From assembly GCA_025936075.1 (NCBI GenBank), contig JAICUC010000004.1, positions 1-39,292 on the forward strand: 39,292 nucleotides of DNA. Direction: 5' to 3'. The stretch is from Nitrospira sp. (lineage in GTDB: Bacteria; Nitrospirota; Nitrospiria; Nitrospirales; Nitrospiraceae). Shown here one piece after another: positions 1 to 8,538 of this stretch. The notes under the pieces are model-generated. The model was not told the DNA's origin and made no database searches. It saw nothing but the letters and a program-made list of their open reading frames with translations. Every line of letters starts with the position of its first letter. Position 1 is the stretch's first letter. A program made the translations under genes and the position numbers.

Positions 1-735
1 ATCGAGACGCTCGGCGGCGTCTTCACGAAGCTCATCGAGCGCAATACGACCGTGCCGACGAAAAAGAGCCAGGTCTTCTCGACGGCGGCCGACAACCAAA
101 CCGCCGTGACGATCCGGGTCTTCCAAGGCGAACGGGAACTGGCCAACGACAACAAGCTCCTCGGGCAATTCGATCTCGTCGGCATTCCACCGGCGCCTCG
201 CGGCATGCCGCAGATTGAAGTGACGTTTGATATCGATGCCAACGGCATCGTGCACGTGTCGGCGAAGGATCTGGCCACACAGAAAGAACAGTCCATCAAG
301 ATCACGGCCTCCAGCGGTCTGAGCAAGGATGAAGTCGAGAGCCTTGTTCGTGACGCGCAGTCGCACACGGAAGATGATAAGAAACGCCGCAAACTGGCGG
401 AAGCCAAAAACCAGGCTGATAATCTGGTCTACCAAACTGAAAAAAACATCACGGAATACGGCGACAAAGTCTCTGATGAGGAAAAGACGAAAATCCAAGA
501 TGCCGTCGCAGCCGTCAAAAAAGCGCTCGAGGGCACCGATGCCGAAGCAATTGAATCGGCGACGCAATCACTCATGACGGCGTCGCACAAGTTAGCCGAA
601 GAAATGTACAAAAAAACAGCCGCATCGGCGGGTCCGCAACCGGGCGCCTCGTCCTCCGGCAGTACCGGTGAGACAAAGACCGACGAGAAAGTCGTGGACG
701 CAGAATTTGAAGAAGTAGACAAAGACAAGAAATAG
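1..735 (+). CDS. dnaK: Molecular chaperone DnaK (Hsp70), C-terminal part; 5' end lies outside the window
   Basis: Frame 1 is open from base 1 ([33 protein letters not shown]...), with the typical substrate-binding domain and acidic C-terminus ([14 protein letters not shown]); followed by dnaJ. Confidence 0.98.
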   Translation: METLGGVFTKLIERNTTVPTKKSQVFSTAADNQTAVTIRVFQGERELANDNKLLGQFDLVGIPPAPRGMPQIEVTFDIDANGIVHVSAKDLATQKEQSIKITASSGLSKDEVESLVRDAQSHTEDDKKRRKLAEAKNQADNLVYQTEKNITEYGDKVSDEEKTKIQDAVAAVKKALEGTDAEAIESATQSLMTASHKLAEEMYKKTAASAGPQPGASSSGSTGETKTDEKVVDAEFEEVDKDKK

Positions 736-809
736 CATAGAATAGCGCTTCAGAGTGTCCGAGTTCTCGACGCGATCGTGAACTTGGCCGATTTCCTACT
801 CGTATACCA

Positions 810-1940
810 ATGGCCGTGTCTAAACGCGATTACTACGAAATTCTCGGTGTCGATCGGAATGTGTCCGACGACGACCTCAAAAAAGCCTACCGGAAGCTGG
901 CCCGCCAACACCACCCTGACCTCCATGCCGGCGACCAGCAGAAGAAATCCGCTGAAGAGAAGTTCAAAGAAATCAACGAAGCCTATGAAACGCTGAGCGA
1001 TCAGGAAAGACGGAAACGCTACGACATGTTCGGCCATGCCGGGGCACAGCATGGCGGGTCAGGCTTTGACGGGTTCGATTTCGGCCGTGGCGGATTCGGA
1101 GACGTGTTTAACGACATCTTCGAGGATTTCTTCGGCCAAGCGCGGGGAGGCGGGGCAACTCGGGCTGAACGCGGCAACGATCTCCAATACAATCTTGAAA
1201 TCACGTTTGAGGAAGCCGTCTACGGGAAAGAAGCCAAACTCAAAATCCCGCGCTGGGAAATATGCACCGACTGTAAAGGGACCGGGGCGAAGTCGGCGGC
1301 AGCCATCAAGCCATGTGCCAGCTGCAAAGGTGCCGGGCAACTACGGTTTCAGCAGGGATTCTTCAGTGTCAGCCGGCCCTGTGGCCAATGTGAAGGCACC
1401 GGTCACTTTGTCACGGAACCCTGCTCGACTTGTCAGGGGCGTCAACGGGTTTACAAAGAGCGCACCATTGCCGTCCATATTCCAGCCGGTATTGAGACCG
1501 GCATGCGTCTTCGTCTCTCCAATGAAGGAGAGCACGGTCCTAATGGTGGCCCTCCCGGCGATCTCTATGTGGCCGTTACCGTCAGACCCCATCAGATCTT
1601 TCATCGTAAGGGCCTCGATATCGCCTGTGATGTGCCGGTCAATCTCGTCACCGCCGTGCTGGGTGGAAAAGTGGAAGTCCCGACCCTCAAGGGGGAAACC
1701 ATCATTAAGGTGCCACCCGGCACACAACATGACAAGGTCCTTCGGATTAAAGGGTTGGGGATTCCCAGCCTGAAGGGAGGCTCCACAGGCGATCAGGTCT
1801 ATACGATCAAGGTCCAAATTCCCACCAAATTGACGGCTAAACAAAAAGAACTGCTGATGGAGTATGCGAAAGAGAGCGGCATGTCCATGGAAGCCAACGG
1901 CGACGGCTTCTTCGATAAAATGAAAACCTTCTTCGAGTAA
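810..1940 (+). CDS. dnaJ: Chaperone DnaJ
   Basis: J domain with HPD (RQHHPDLHAG), G/F-rich region, four CxxCxG-type zinc motifs, DnaJ C-terminal domain. Confidence 0.98.
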   Translation: MAVSKRDYYEILGVDRNVSDDDLKKAYRKLARQHHPDLHAGDQQKKSAEEKFKEINEAYETLSDQERRKRYDMFGHAGAQHGGSGFDGFDFGRGGFGDVFNDIFEDFFGQARGGGATRAERGNDLQYNLEITFEEAVYGKEAKLKIPRWEICTDCKGTGAKSAAAIKPCASCKGAGQLRFQQGFFSVSRPCGQCEGTGHFVTEPCSTCQGRQRVYKERTIAVHIPAGIETGMRLRLSNEGEHGPNGGPPGDLYVAVTVRPHQIFHRKGLDIACDVPVNLVTAVLGGKVEVPTLKGETIIKVPPGTQHDKVLRIKGLGIPSLKGGSTGDQVYTIKVQIPTKLTAKQKELLMEYAKESGMSMEANGDGFFDKMKTFFE

Positions 1941-1968
1941 GCCGACCATCCCCGATCTCCAGGGCCGC

Positions 1969-2709
1969 ATGCCCGTATTTTTCGTTCCCCCTCAGTGCAT
2001 CACACCGCCGACTCTTTCCATCACTGGCGATCTACTGAGTCACCTACGAGACAGTTTGCGCGTCACAATCGGCGAACCTCTATGGTTCGGCGATGGACAA
2101 GGCACCAAGTACCGAGCCGAAATCACTGATGTCTCCAAACAAACCGTCACAGGGCGCATTCTCGAAACAGTCCAAGAACCGCTTCGCCATACGCCCCGGT
2201 TGATTTTCGGCCAATCACTACTCAAGGGCGAAAAGATGGCTTGGGTGATTCAGAAAGCCACTGAATTGGGCATGGCTGAACTCATGCCGATTGAAAGCCG
2301 ACACAGTGTCGTGCAACTCAAAGCCGACCGCGTGGACCATCAACTTGCCCGATGGCAGCGCATCGCTTTAGAAGCAGCGCAACAATCCGAACAGTGGCGT
2401 GTGCCGACGATCACCCCGCCCCAATCTCTCGCAGCACTGTTGGCCAACCGTGCGAGCGGCAACATCACACTCATGCTCGCGGAGCGGCGAGAAGGTAAGA
2501 GTTTACAAACAGCCGAGCTCCCGCAAGACGTAACCGGCTCTGTATTGGTTTTGATCGGACCGGAAGGAGGATGGAGCCAAGAAGAAGTCACAATAGCCGA
2601 GCAGGCGAACGTCGTACCCATTACCCTTGGTCGCCATATCCTACGAGCGGAAACAGCCGCCATCGCCGCAATCAGCATTCTCCAATCGCGCCTCGGCGTG
2701 CTGAGTTAA
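1969..2709 (+). CDS. rsmE: 16S rRNA (uracil1498-N3)-methyltransferase RsmE
   Basis: RsmE/SPOUT signatures KATELGMAELMPI and LIGPEGGWSQEEV...LGRHILRAETAAIAA; position after dnaJ. Confidence 0.93.
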   Translation: MPVFFVPPQCITPPTLSITGDLLSHLRDSLRVTIGEPLWFGDGQGTKYRAEITDVSKQTVTGRILETVQEPLRHTPRLIFGQSLLKGEKMAWVIQKATELGMAELMPIESRHSVVQLKADRVDHQLARWQRIALEAAQQSEQWRVPTITPPQSLAALLANRASGNITLMLAERREGKSLQTAELPQDVTGSVLVLIGPEGGWSQEEVTIAEQANVVPITLGRHILRAETAAIAAISILQSRLGVLS

Positions 2710-2805
2710 AACGTGCGTCCCCTACTACCATCTCCGTCCCCGTCTCAAGATAAGAGCTGTGCTAGGGTATAGCCTAGCTTTAAACGCGCGGACATTCTGA
2801 CACCA

Positions 2806-3912
2806 GTGAAGGACATGATCTCATCGCGACTTCGTTTATCGGTCGTCGTACCAACATTTAACGAGTCACAGAACATTTCAGAGTTATTGTCTCGTCTCCA
2901 GGCTGCCATTGGTATCACGGGATGGGAAATCGTTTTCGTCGATGATGACTCGCCTGATGGAACGGCAGATGTCGTGCGTACCATCGCACGGAATGACCCA
3001 CGAGTTCGTTGCCTGCAGCGAATCGGAAGGCGAGGATTGGCTTCGGCATGTATAGAGGGCATGCTGGCCGCTTCAGCGCCCACCATTGCAGTGATGGATG
3101 CCGATCTGCAGCACGATGAGACCATTTTGTCGAAAATGCTGATTGAAGTCGAACAGGGCGGGGCGGATATCGCGATAGGCACTCGTTATTCCGAGGGCGG
3201 CAGCACAGGGGACTGGAACCAATCTCGCAAGGTCATGAGCCGACTGGCCACAACAGTAAGCCGCTTAATATTGAAACTGCCTGTCTCGGACCCCATGAGC
3301 GGCTTTTTCATGCTTCGGCGAGAGGTGTTGGATTCGACGGTTCACCATCTCTCAGGTGTAGGCTTCAAAATTCTGCTCGACATCCTTGCCACAGCCAAGC
3401 TGCCACTACGTATAGCGGAAATACCCTATTGCTTCCGCGATCGTTTTGCAGGTGAAAGCAAATTGGATGAGATGGCTGTCTGGGAATACGGCATGTTATT
3501 GGCCGACAAGACATTCGGTCGCTTTGTACCGGTCCGATTCCTAACATTTTCCATCATCGGCGGTCTAGGCGTATTCGTTCACATGGCGGTATTGAGTTCC
3601 ATGTTAAAGGGGCTGAATTTTGGCTTTGCAATCGCTCAGTCTGCAGCCACAGGCTCCGCGATGATATTCAACTTCGCGGCCAATAATGTCTTAACGTATC
3701 GCGACCGGCGGTTGAGAGGGTGGGCATGGTTCAAAGGGCTCGTGAGCTTCATGCTGACCTGTAGTATCGGCGCGATCGCCAACGTCGGAATTGCCACCTA
3801 TTTATTTACAAACCGTACTCAGTGGATGCTCGCTGCGTTCGCCGGTGTGCTGGTCGGTGCCGTGTGGAACTACGCTGTATCTCAAGTCTATACGTGGGGA
3901 AGAAGTACGTAG
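2806..3912 (+). CDS. Dolichol-phosphate mannosyltransferase-like GT2 fused to a GtrA-like membrane domain
   Basis: SVVVPTFNESQNISELL, FVDDDSPDGTADVV, DADLQHDE, then a C-terminal four-TM GtrA-like region (VRFLTFSIIGGLGVFVHM... FNFAANNVLTYRDRR). Confidence 0.9.
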   Translation: MKDMISSRLRLSVVVPTFNESQNISELLSRLQAAIGITGWEIVFVDDDSPDGTADVVRTIARNDPRVRCLQRIGRRGLASACIEGMLAASAPTIAVMDADLQHDETILSKMLIEVEQGGADIAIGTRYSEGGSTGDWNQSRKVMSRLATTVSRLILKLPVSDPMSGFFMLRREVLDSTVHHLSGVGFKILLDILATAKLPLRIAEIPYCFRDRFAGESKLDEMAVWEYGMLLADKTFGRFVPVRFLTFSIIGGLGVFVHMAVLSSMLKGLNFGFAIAQSAATGSAMIFNFAANNVLTYRDRRLRGWAWFKGLVSFMLTCSIGAIANVGIATYLFTNRTQWMLAAFAGVLVGAVWNYAVSQVYTWGRST

Positions 3913-3990
3913 CGGCGTGCGTGTCAGCCATTAGGACTGCTGGGATCCTACTGTCGAATTAAGCAATCAATTCGATCGGAGATTGCGACG

Positions 3991-5745
3991 TTGGACGCGA
4001 TAGCGAGAACCGGTTCGGCACCTCGAATCGTGACAATTATCTGCTGGATTTTTGCCATCACAGCAGGGGGTATCAGAGCGTGGGCGACACGGTATGAGGT
4101 CGCTACCGATATCATCTCGTATCTGGACATGGCGGATGCGTACTTGCGCGGAGACTGGTTCATGGCTTTGAATGGCCAGTGGAACCCCTTCTATGCATGG
4201 CTTTTGGCTCTGATGCGCCTGTTGATCAAACCCGATCCGTACTCGGAATTTCAAGCAGTGGCTGGTCTGGATTTTGTGATCTATGTGGCGGGGCTCCTGT
4301 GCCTTCACTTTTTCTTGCGGCAGTTACTGTATTATACTCAAAAACTGAACGTCCAATCGGGAACCGCTCTCATCCCGACTTGGGCGCTCTTCGCCTTTGG
4401 TTACCTCCTCTATAGCTACACTTCACTGCGATTAATCGGTATGCATGGGTTTAAAGGCGCGGACCTGTGCATTGCCAACTTTACCTATTTAGCGTTTGGT
4501 TTATTACTATGGATCGGCACGGAGCCAATGCGTTGGCTTCCCTATGGCTTCTTAGGATTGGTGCTTGGTTGCGGTTATCTCACAAAGGCCATTATGTTTC
4601 CGATGAGTTTCGTCTTCCTTGTCACGAGTTTGTGCTTTAAGGTGGATCTGAAGAAAGCTTTGCCGAGAGGAATGTTCGCGTTCTTGGTTTTTATTGTTAT
4701 AAGCGTTCCTTTCATCGCTGCGCTCTCAAAATCCAAAGGGAGATTCACCTACAGCGACACAGGCACATACAATTATGCCCTTTTTGTGTGCATGGGTCCC
4801 CCCCTCTTGCGTCCCTGGGTTCCTCCATATTTTCATTGGCAAGGCGACGTTCCCGGTTGTGGCACACCCACTCACCCCACGAGGAAGATATATGCCATGC
4901 CGGCCGTGTATGAATTCGACGCTCCGTTCCATGCCACTTACGGAGCTTGGTATGACCCGAGTTACTGGTACGAGGGTGCTCTTGCTCGCATCGATGTCGG
5001 CAATCAAATTCGTGTGTTGCGCTTAAGCTTAGAGCGATATTTCAATCTGTTTATTCGCAGCCAGCCCGTATTGATCATGGGGTTCATCATCCTCGCCTCG
5101 ATGTCGTGGAGATGGCGATCCTTCGGCCCGAATAGTATGGCTCGTTGGATCTGGCTCGTACCGATTGCCGCCGTCCTGTTGCTCTATGGGCTCGTGCATG
5201 TGGAAGACAGATTCGTAGGCGCCTATATCGCGGTCTTCTGGCTGGGACTGTATATGATGGGAAGTCGCTTACCAGACTCTCCTAGCTCAAGAACCCTTCT
5301 GGGTGGAGTCATTGGAGGTGTCGCAGCGGTCGTTTTATTCTCTACGGTCCTCCCAAAGACTCTGAGCGATGTTCGAACCATTGCAGTCGGGCGGTCCGAG
5401 GCGAACGATGAGTACGTTCGCGTGGCCAAAGGTTTAAGAAAACTAGGCATACAACCGGGGACACAGATCGCACATATCGGCAGCGCTTTTCGAAGCTCCC
5501 TGTGGGCAAGGATGGCCCGGGTTCGCATCACTGCGGAGATCACATCAGAAGATGCGCCGGATTATTGGCACGCTGATAGCGCAACCAAACACGACATTCG
5601 GGAAGTCCTGACCAAGACGGGAGTCAAAGCGATCGTGACAGATAGTCCGACAAGTCCACCTCGCGACGACTCCGATATGCAATGGCAGCTGATTGCTCAC
5701 CCCTCCAATCAGGACAAGCATTCTTATTACGTTTCTCTCTTCTAA
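3991..5745 (+). CDS. Multi-pass membrane protein, GT-C/ArnT-like glycosyltransferase fold suspected
   Basis: 584 aa, many hydrophobic segments, N-terminal acidic luminal loop (ATDIISYLDMADAYLRGDWF); adjacent to the DPM1-like gene. Start apparently TTG. Confidence 0.6.
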   Translation: MDAIARTGSAPRIVTIICWIFAITAGGIRAWATRYEVATDIISYLDMADAYLRGDWFMALNGQWNPFYAWLLALMRLLIKPDPYSEFQAVAGLDFVIYVAGLLCLHFFLRQLLYYTQKLNVQSGTALIPTWALFAFGYLLYSYTSLRLIGMHGFKGADLCIANFTYLAFGLLLWIGTEPMRWLPYGFLGLVLGCGYLTKAIMFPMSFVFLVTSLCFKVDLKKALPRGMFAFLVFIVISVPFIAALSKSKGRFTYSDTGTYNYALFVCMGPPLLRPWVPPYFHWQGDVPGCGTPTHPTRKIYAMPAVYEFDAPFHATYGAWYDPSYWYEGALARIDVGNQIRVLRLSLERYFNLFIRSQPVLIMGFIILASMSWRWRSFGPNSMARWIWLVPIAAVLLLYGLVHVEDRFVGAYIAVFWLGLYMMGSRLPDSPSSRTLLGGVIGGVAAVVLFSTVLPKTLSDVRTIAVGRSEANDEYVRVAKGLRKLGIQPGTQIAHIGSAFRSSLWARMARVRITAEITSEDAPDYWHADSATKHDIREVLTKTGVKAIVTDSPTSPPRDDSDMQWQLIAHPSNQDKHSYYVSLF

Positions 5746-6128
5746 GATCCATCACAACTCCGGAAGGTGTATGGGTCTTTTCTTAGCAGCCTCACGACGA
5801 GTTCAACCGAGCAGATCCCTAATCTGGTCCGATTTCCTTGGCGTGCGGCGAAGTTTGCTTCGATCCACTGCTGGTTGACCTCTCCGCCTGACTATACGGC
5901 GCCTTTCCGTAGCTCGCAATGCAGTGCCTCGGCCACCGCGTACGGTTTCGTGCTGCGACGCGTAGGTAAGCAAATGCTGCGCCATTGGAATATGCCGTCC
6001 TCGCTCCCGATTGCGCAATGTTGCCACGCTGCTGTCCATCCGCAGTGCGGTGATGTCGTCGCCCTGCCCTCACCCGAGCGGTAAATAACCGCGCTAGGTC
6101 TGTATCGAGTTGTCCAAAGGCGACAGGC

Positions 6129-6567
6129 TTATTCGATCCAAACAAGATTTACCCCGAGCGCTTCAGCTGCTTTGCGCTGTCTGACATCGGCGGTGATGAA
6201 GGGAATAGCCAGACCGGATGCAGCCTGAAAGGTGAGAACCGAAGCGAGGTGCAGGGCATCGAGCGTCCTGACTCCGGTTTTCTGGGCCAGTTCTTCAGCT
6301 TGATTCAGGACGATCTCGCCGACTTCCACGAGTTCCCAGTAGCTACGATTTGCGAACCCTAGACCGGATGGCAACAAAGTCACGTTGGGTAAGTTCCCCA
6401 TGAGTACGTCGGCGGCTCAATATAGACAAGACTTCGACGGGAATGACGGCCGAGGAAAGGAACCGATACCGCTGCAAGAGTCGCCGAGCAGCGGCTGACC
6501 CTTGTTCCTTCACATATCGTTTCACCAGTATGCTGGTGTCGAAATAGGCCCAGCAAGTCTGTCTCAC
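6129..6567 (-). pseudogene. PIN-domain (VapC-type) toxin, reading frame interrupted
   Basis: Two overlapping minus-strand ORFs in different frames (6343-6567 and 6129-6401) carry the N- and C-terminal halves of a PIN domain (WAYFDTSILVKRYVKEQG... / ...SYWELVEV...RTLDALHLASVL...FITADVRQRKAAEALG). Confidence 0.75.
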
Positions 6568-6842
6568 CGCTTATCTCGCTCTTGCCGAATCGCCTTGGCC
6601 AAACGACGCCCCCGAAGCGGTCTCGGCTTCCAGGCTGGGAGGCCGGCACGCTTGCTTGCAGGATGTAGGAAGCCCGCATCCTCCAATCGCTGAATAACCG
6701 CCTTCACCTTATTGCCGTTCCGAATCGGTCTCAGCACCGCGAGAGGCCGCCCTCGTTCCGTCAGGAGCACTTCACTCCCGCCTCTGACAGTTTTTATCAG
6801 ACGAGAAAATTGCTGATTCGCCTCACGCAATCCGATATGCAT
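6564..6842 (-). CDS. Phd/YefM-family antitoxin
   Basis: MHIGLREANQQFSRLIKTVRGGSEVLLTERGRPLAVLRPI; stop overlaps the GTG start of the PIN gene (GTGA). Confidence 0.85.
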   Translation of the reverse strand: MHIGLREANQQFSRLIKTVRGGSEVLLTERGRPLAVLRPIRNGNKVKAVIQRLEDAGFLHPASKRAGLPAWKPRPLRGRRLAKAIRQERDKR

Positions 6843-6968
6843 ACATTTTCATAATATGTAGTTATGTCACTACCATAGTGTGTCCTATAACGTCTGTCAA
6901 CTGAGATTACCGTTCGCATTAAACAAAGAACGCGTAGGTCACTTGCCCAACTTCAGGAGGAAAAAGCA

Positions 6969-7061
6969 ATGAGATGCGCGGACAGCAGCGAGAAAAAAGG
7001 CGTTTCGATCGCTTCATACGCCTATCACAGAACGATTGTTTGCTCCGAGGCGAAGCAATAA
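6969..7061 (+). CDS. Putative 30-aa small ORF (MRCADSSEKKGVSIASYAYHRTIVCSEAKQ)
   Basis: Consensus AGGAGG at 6955-6960, 8 nt before ATG; 31 codons ending TAA; absent from the supplied ORF track because of its length. Confidence 0.4.
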   Translation: MRCADSSEKKGVSIASYAYHRTIVCSEAKQ

Positions 7062-7106
7062 GTTATTATAGGAAAGTCTCTAGCCTATATAACCTGGAGG
7101 TGGATA

Positions 7107-7430
7107 ATGATTTGGCAATATAGACATAAGTTGCAGGCACTGTTAATCGGATTAATTATTCTTTTTCCATGGTGTGGCATTATAGGAATGGCTGATGCAG
7201 AATCCGGAGATACTCAGGATCATGGTAAGACATCAGTGAGCAAGCGACAAGGCCAATCACCGGCAAGCAAACCATCAAAAGCAGCCTCTAGCGGTACGGC
7301 ACCTGTGCGCAAGCGGCAAGGCCAGTCCCCGGCAAGCAAACCAACATCAAAAGCAGCTCCTAAAGACACTGGAGAGAATAACATTCCAGTGGATGACAGG
7401 CGACAAGGACAGTCACCCGGTAATGAGTGA
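7107..7430 (+). CDS. Putative secreted small protein with KRQGQSP repeats
   Basis: SD-like TGGAGGTG before ATG, N-terminal signal-peptide-like hydrophobic stretch (LQALLIGLIILFPWCGIIGMADA), then three (K/R)RQGQSP motifs. Confidence 0.7.
   Translation: MIWQYRHKLQALLIGLIILFPWCGIIGMADAESGDTQDHGKTSVSKRQGQSPASKPSKAASSGTAPVRKRQGQSPASKPTSKAAPKDTGENNIPVDDRRQGQSPGNE
7242..7420 (+). repeat. Imperfect direct DNA repeats encoding KRQGQSPASKP(T)SKAA, two long copies plus one short copy
   Basis: aagcgacaaggccaatcaccggcaagcaaaccatcaaaagcagc (7242-) and aagcggcaaggccagtccccggcaagcaaaccaacatcaaaagcagc (7311-), then aggcgacaaggacagtcacccgg (7398-7420). Confidence 0.85.
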
Positions 7431-7539
7431 GAGCATTATGAAGCTCGGCTCCATCCCTATGAATTCACCCCACAAAGGTCTTACCGCTTCGAGGACGGAA
7501 TCTCGAGTTCTAAAAGGAAGACTCTCACGGAATGCGAGA

Positions 7540-8538
7540 TCAGCGGCTCAGTTGCAAATGAAGGATAGCGCCATTTTCCCCGCTGGCCCAGCCATGGGTA
7601 GCATCGGAGAAACTGAGGCCGAATAACGACGTAGGGACGATCGACTTCCCCTCGCTCCAGGTGATGCCCGCATCGACCGTCCGATAGAGCATCCCGCGCT
7701 CGCCGACAATCCAGCCTTCTTGGGGGTTGGTGAAGCGCACCTTCAACAAATCCGTGAGTCTCCTACAGGTCTTCCCGCAGGGTAAGGTTTGGTCGACCCA
7801 TGTGGTCCCACCGTCCGTCGTTTGAAACATGGCCCCCGCATTGCCGACCGCCCAGCCAATCGTGGAATCGGTAAAGAAGACGTCGAACAAGGTCGCCGCG
7901 CTCCGCGTTTCCTGCAGCGTCCAGGTGGTACCCCCATCGTCTGTGGAAAGGACAGTGCCTAGCGCGCCGGCGATTGCGCCCTTCCGGTCATTGATGAAGT
8001 GCGCCGCATAGAGCGCCGCCACCGTGCCGCTCGTTTGCTCCGTCCAATGCTCGCCACCATCCTCAGTGTGCAAGATCGTCCCTCCTCCCCCGACAACCCA
8101 CCCCGATTTCGGTGATGTGAAATAGATTCCATACAGCGGCTGTTGCGTCTCCAAGGATTGAGAAATCCATGACTCTCCGCCATCAGTCGTGTATTTCAGA
8201 GTTCCTCCGGCTCCTGTCGCCCAGCCTTTTGATGTGTCCGCAAAGAACACAGACGTTAGCAGGATCGACGTTCCGCTTCTCATCCTCCTCCATTTCTTCC
8301 CGCCATCGGTGGTCTTCAGTATTGTCCCTCCGGCTCCTACCGCCCACCCATTCTGAGGCGTACGAAACTGAATGCTCATCAAGGTTGATTTCGTGTGACT
8401 CACTTGCATAGCAACGGAAAGATTAGAGCCTGCGCCTCTCGCCGAGTGAGGGAGCGTGAGAAACAAACAGAGGAGGAAGAAGAGTGGCGCGAACATGTTG
8501 CGCCGTCTGGCGTGAATGGGATGGAGCCGACCCAGCAT
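7540..8538 (-). CDS. YCF48/BNR-type beta-propeller protein with signal peptide
   Basis: Repeating GWAVGxGGTILKTTDGGxxW blades; N-terminal hydrophobic signal. Confidence 0.88.
   Translation of the reverse strand: MLGRLHPIHARRRNMFAPLFFLLCLFLTLPHSARGAGSNLSVAMQVSHTKSTLMSIQFRTPQNGWAVGAGGTILKTTDGGKKWRRMRSGTSILLTSVFFADTSKGWATGAGGTLKYTTDGGESWISQSLETQQPLYGIYFTSPKSGWVVGGGGTILHTEDGGEHWTEQTSGTVAALYAAHFINDRKGAIAGALGTVLSTDDGGTTWTLQETRSAATLFDVFFTDSTIGWAVGNAGAMFQTTDGGTTWVDQTLPCGKTCRRLTDLLKVRFTNPQEGWIVGERGMLYRTVDAGITWSEGKSIVPTSLFGLSFSDATHGWASGENGAILHLQLSR

Noticed and set aside
2761-2778. GCTAGG-GTATAG-CCTAGC hairpin between rsmE and the glycosyltransferase
   Set aside because: Only a 6-bp stem with a short T run; too weak to call a terminator or regulatory element
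6900-7106. Known riboswitch (e.g. c-di-GMP type I) upstream of the KRQGQSP gene
   Set aside because: Conserved core sequences not found; a small ORF with strong SD explains the region better
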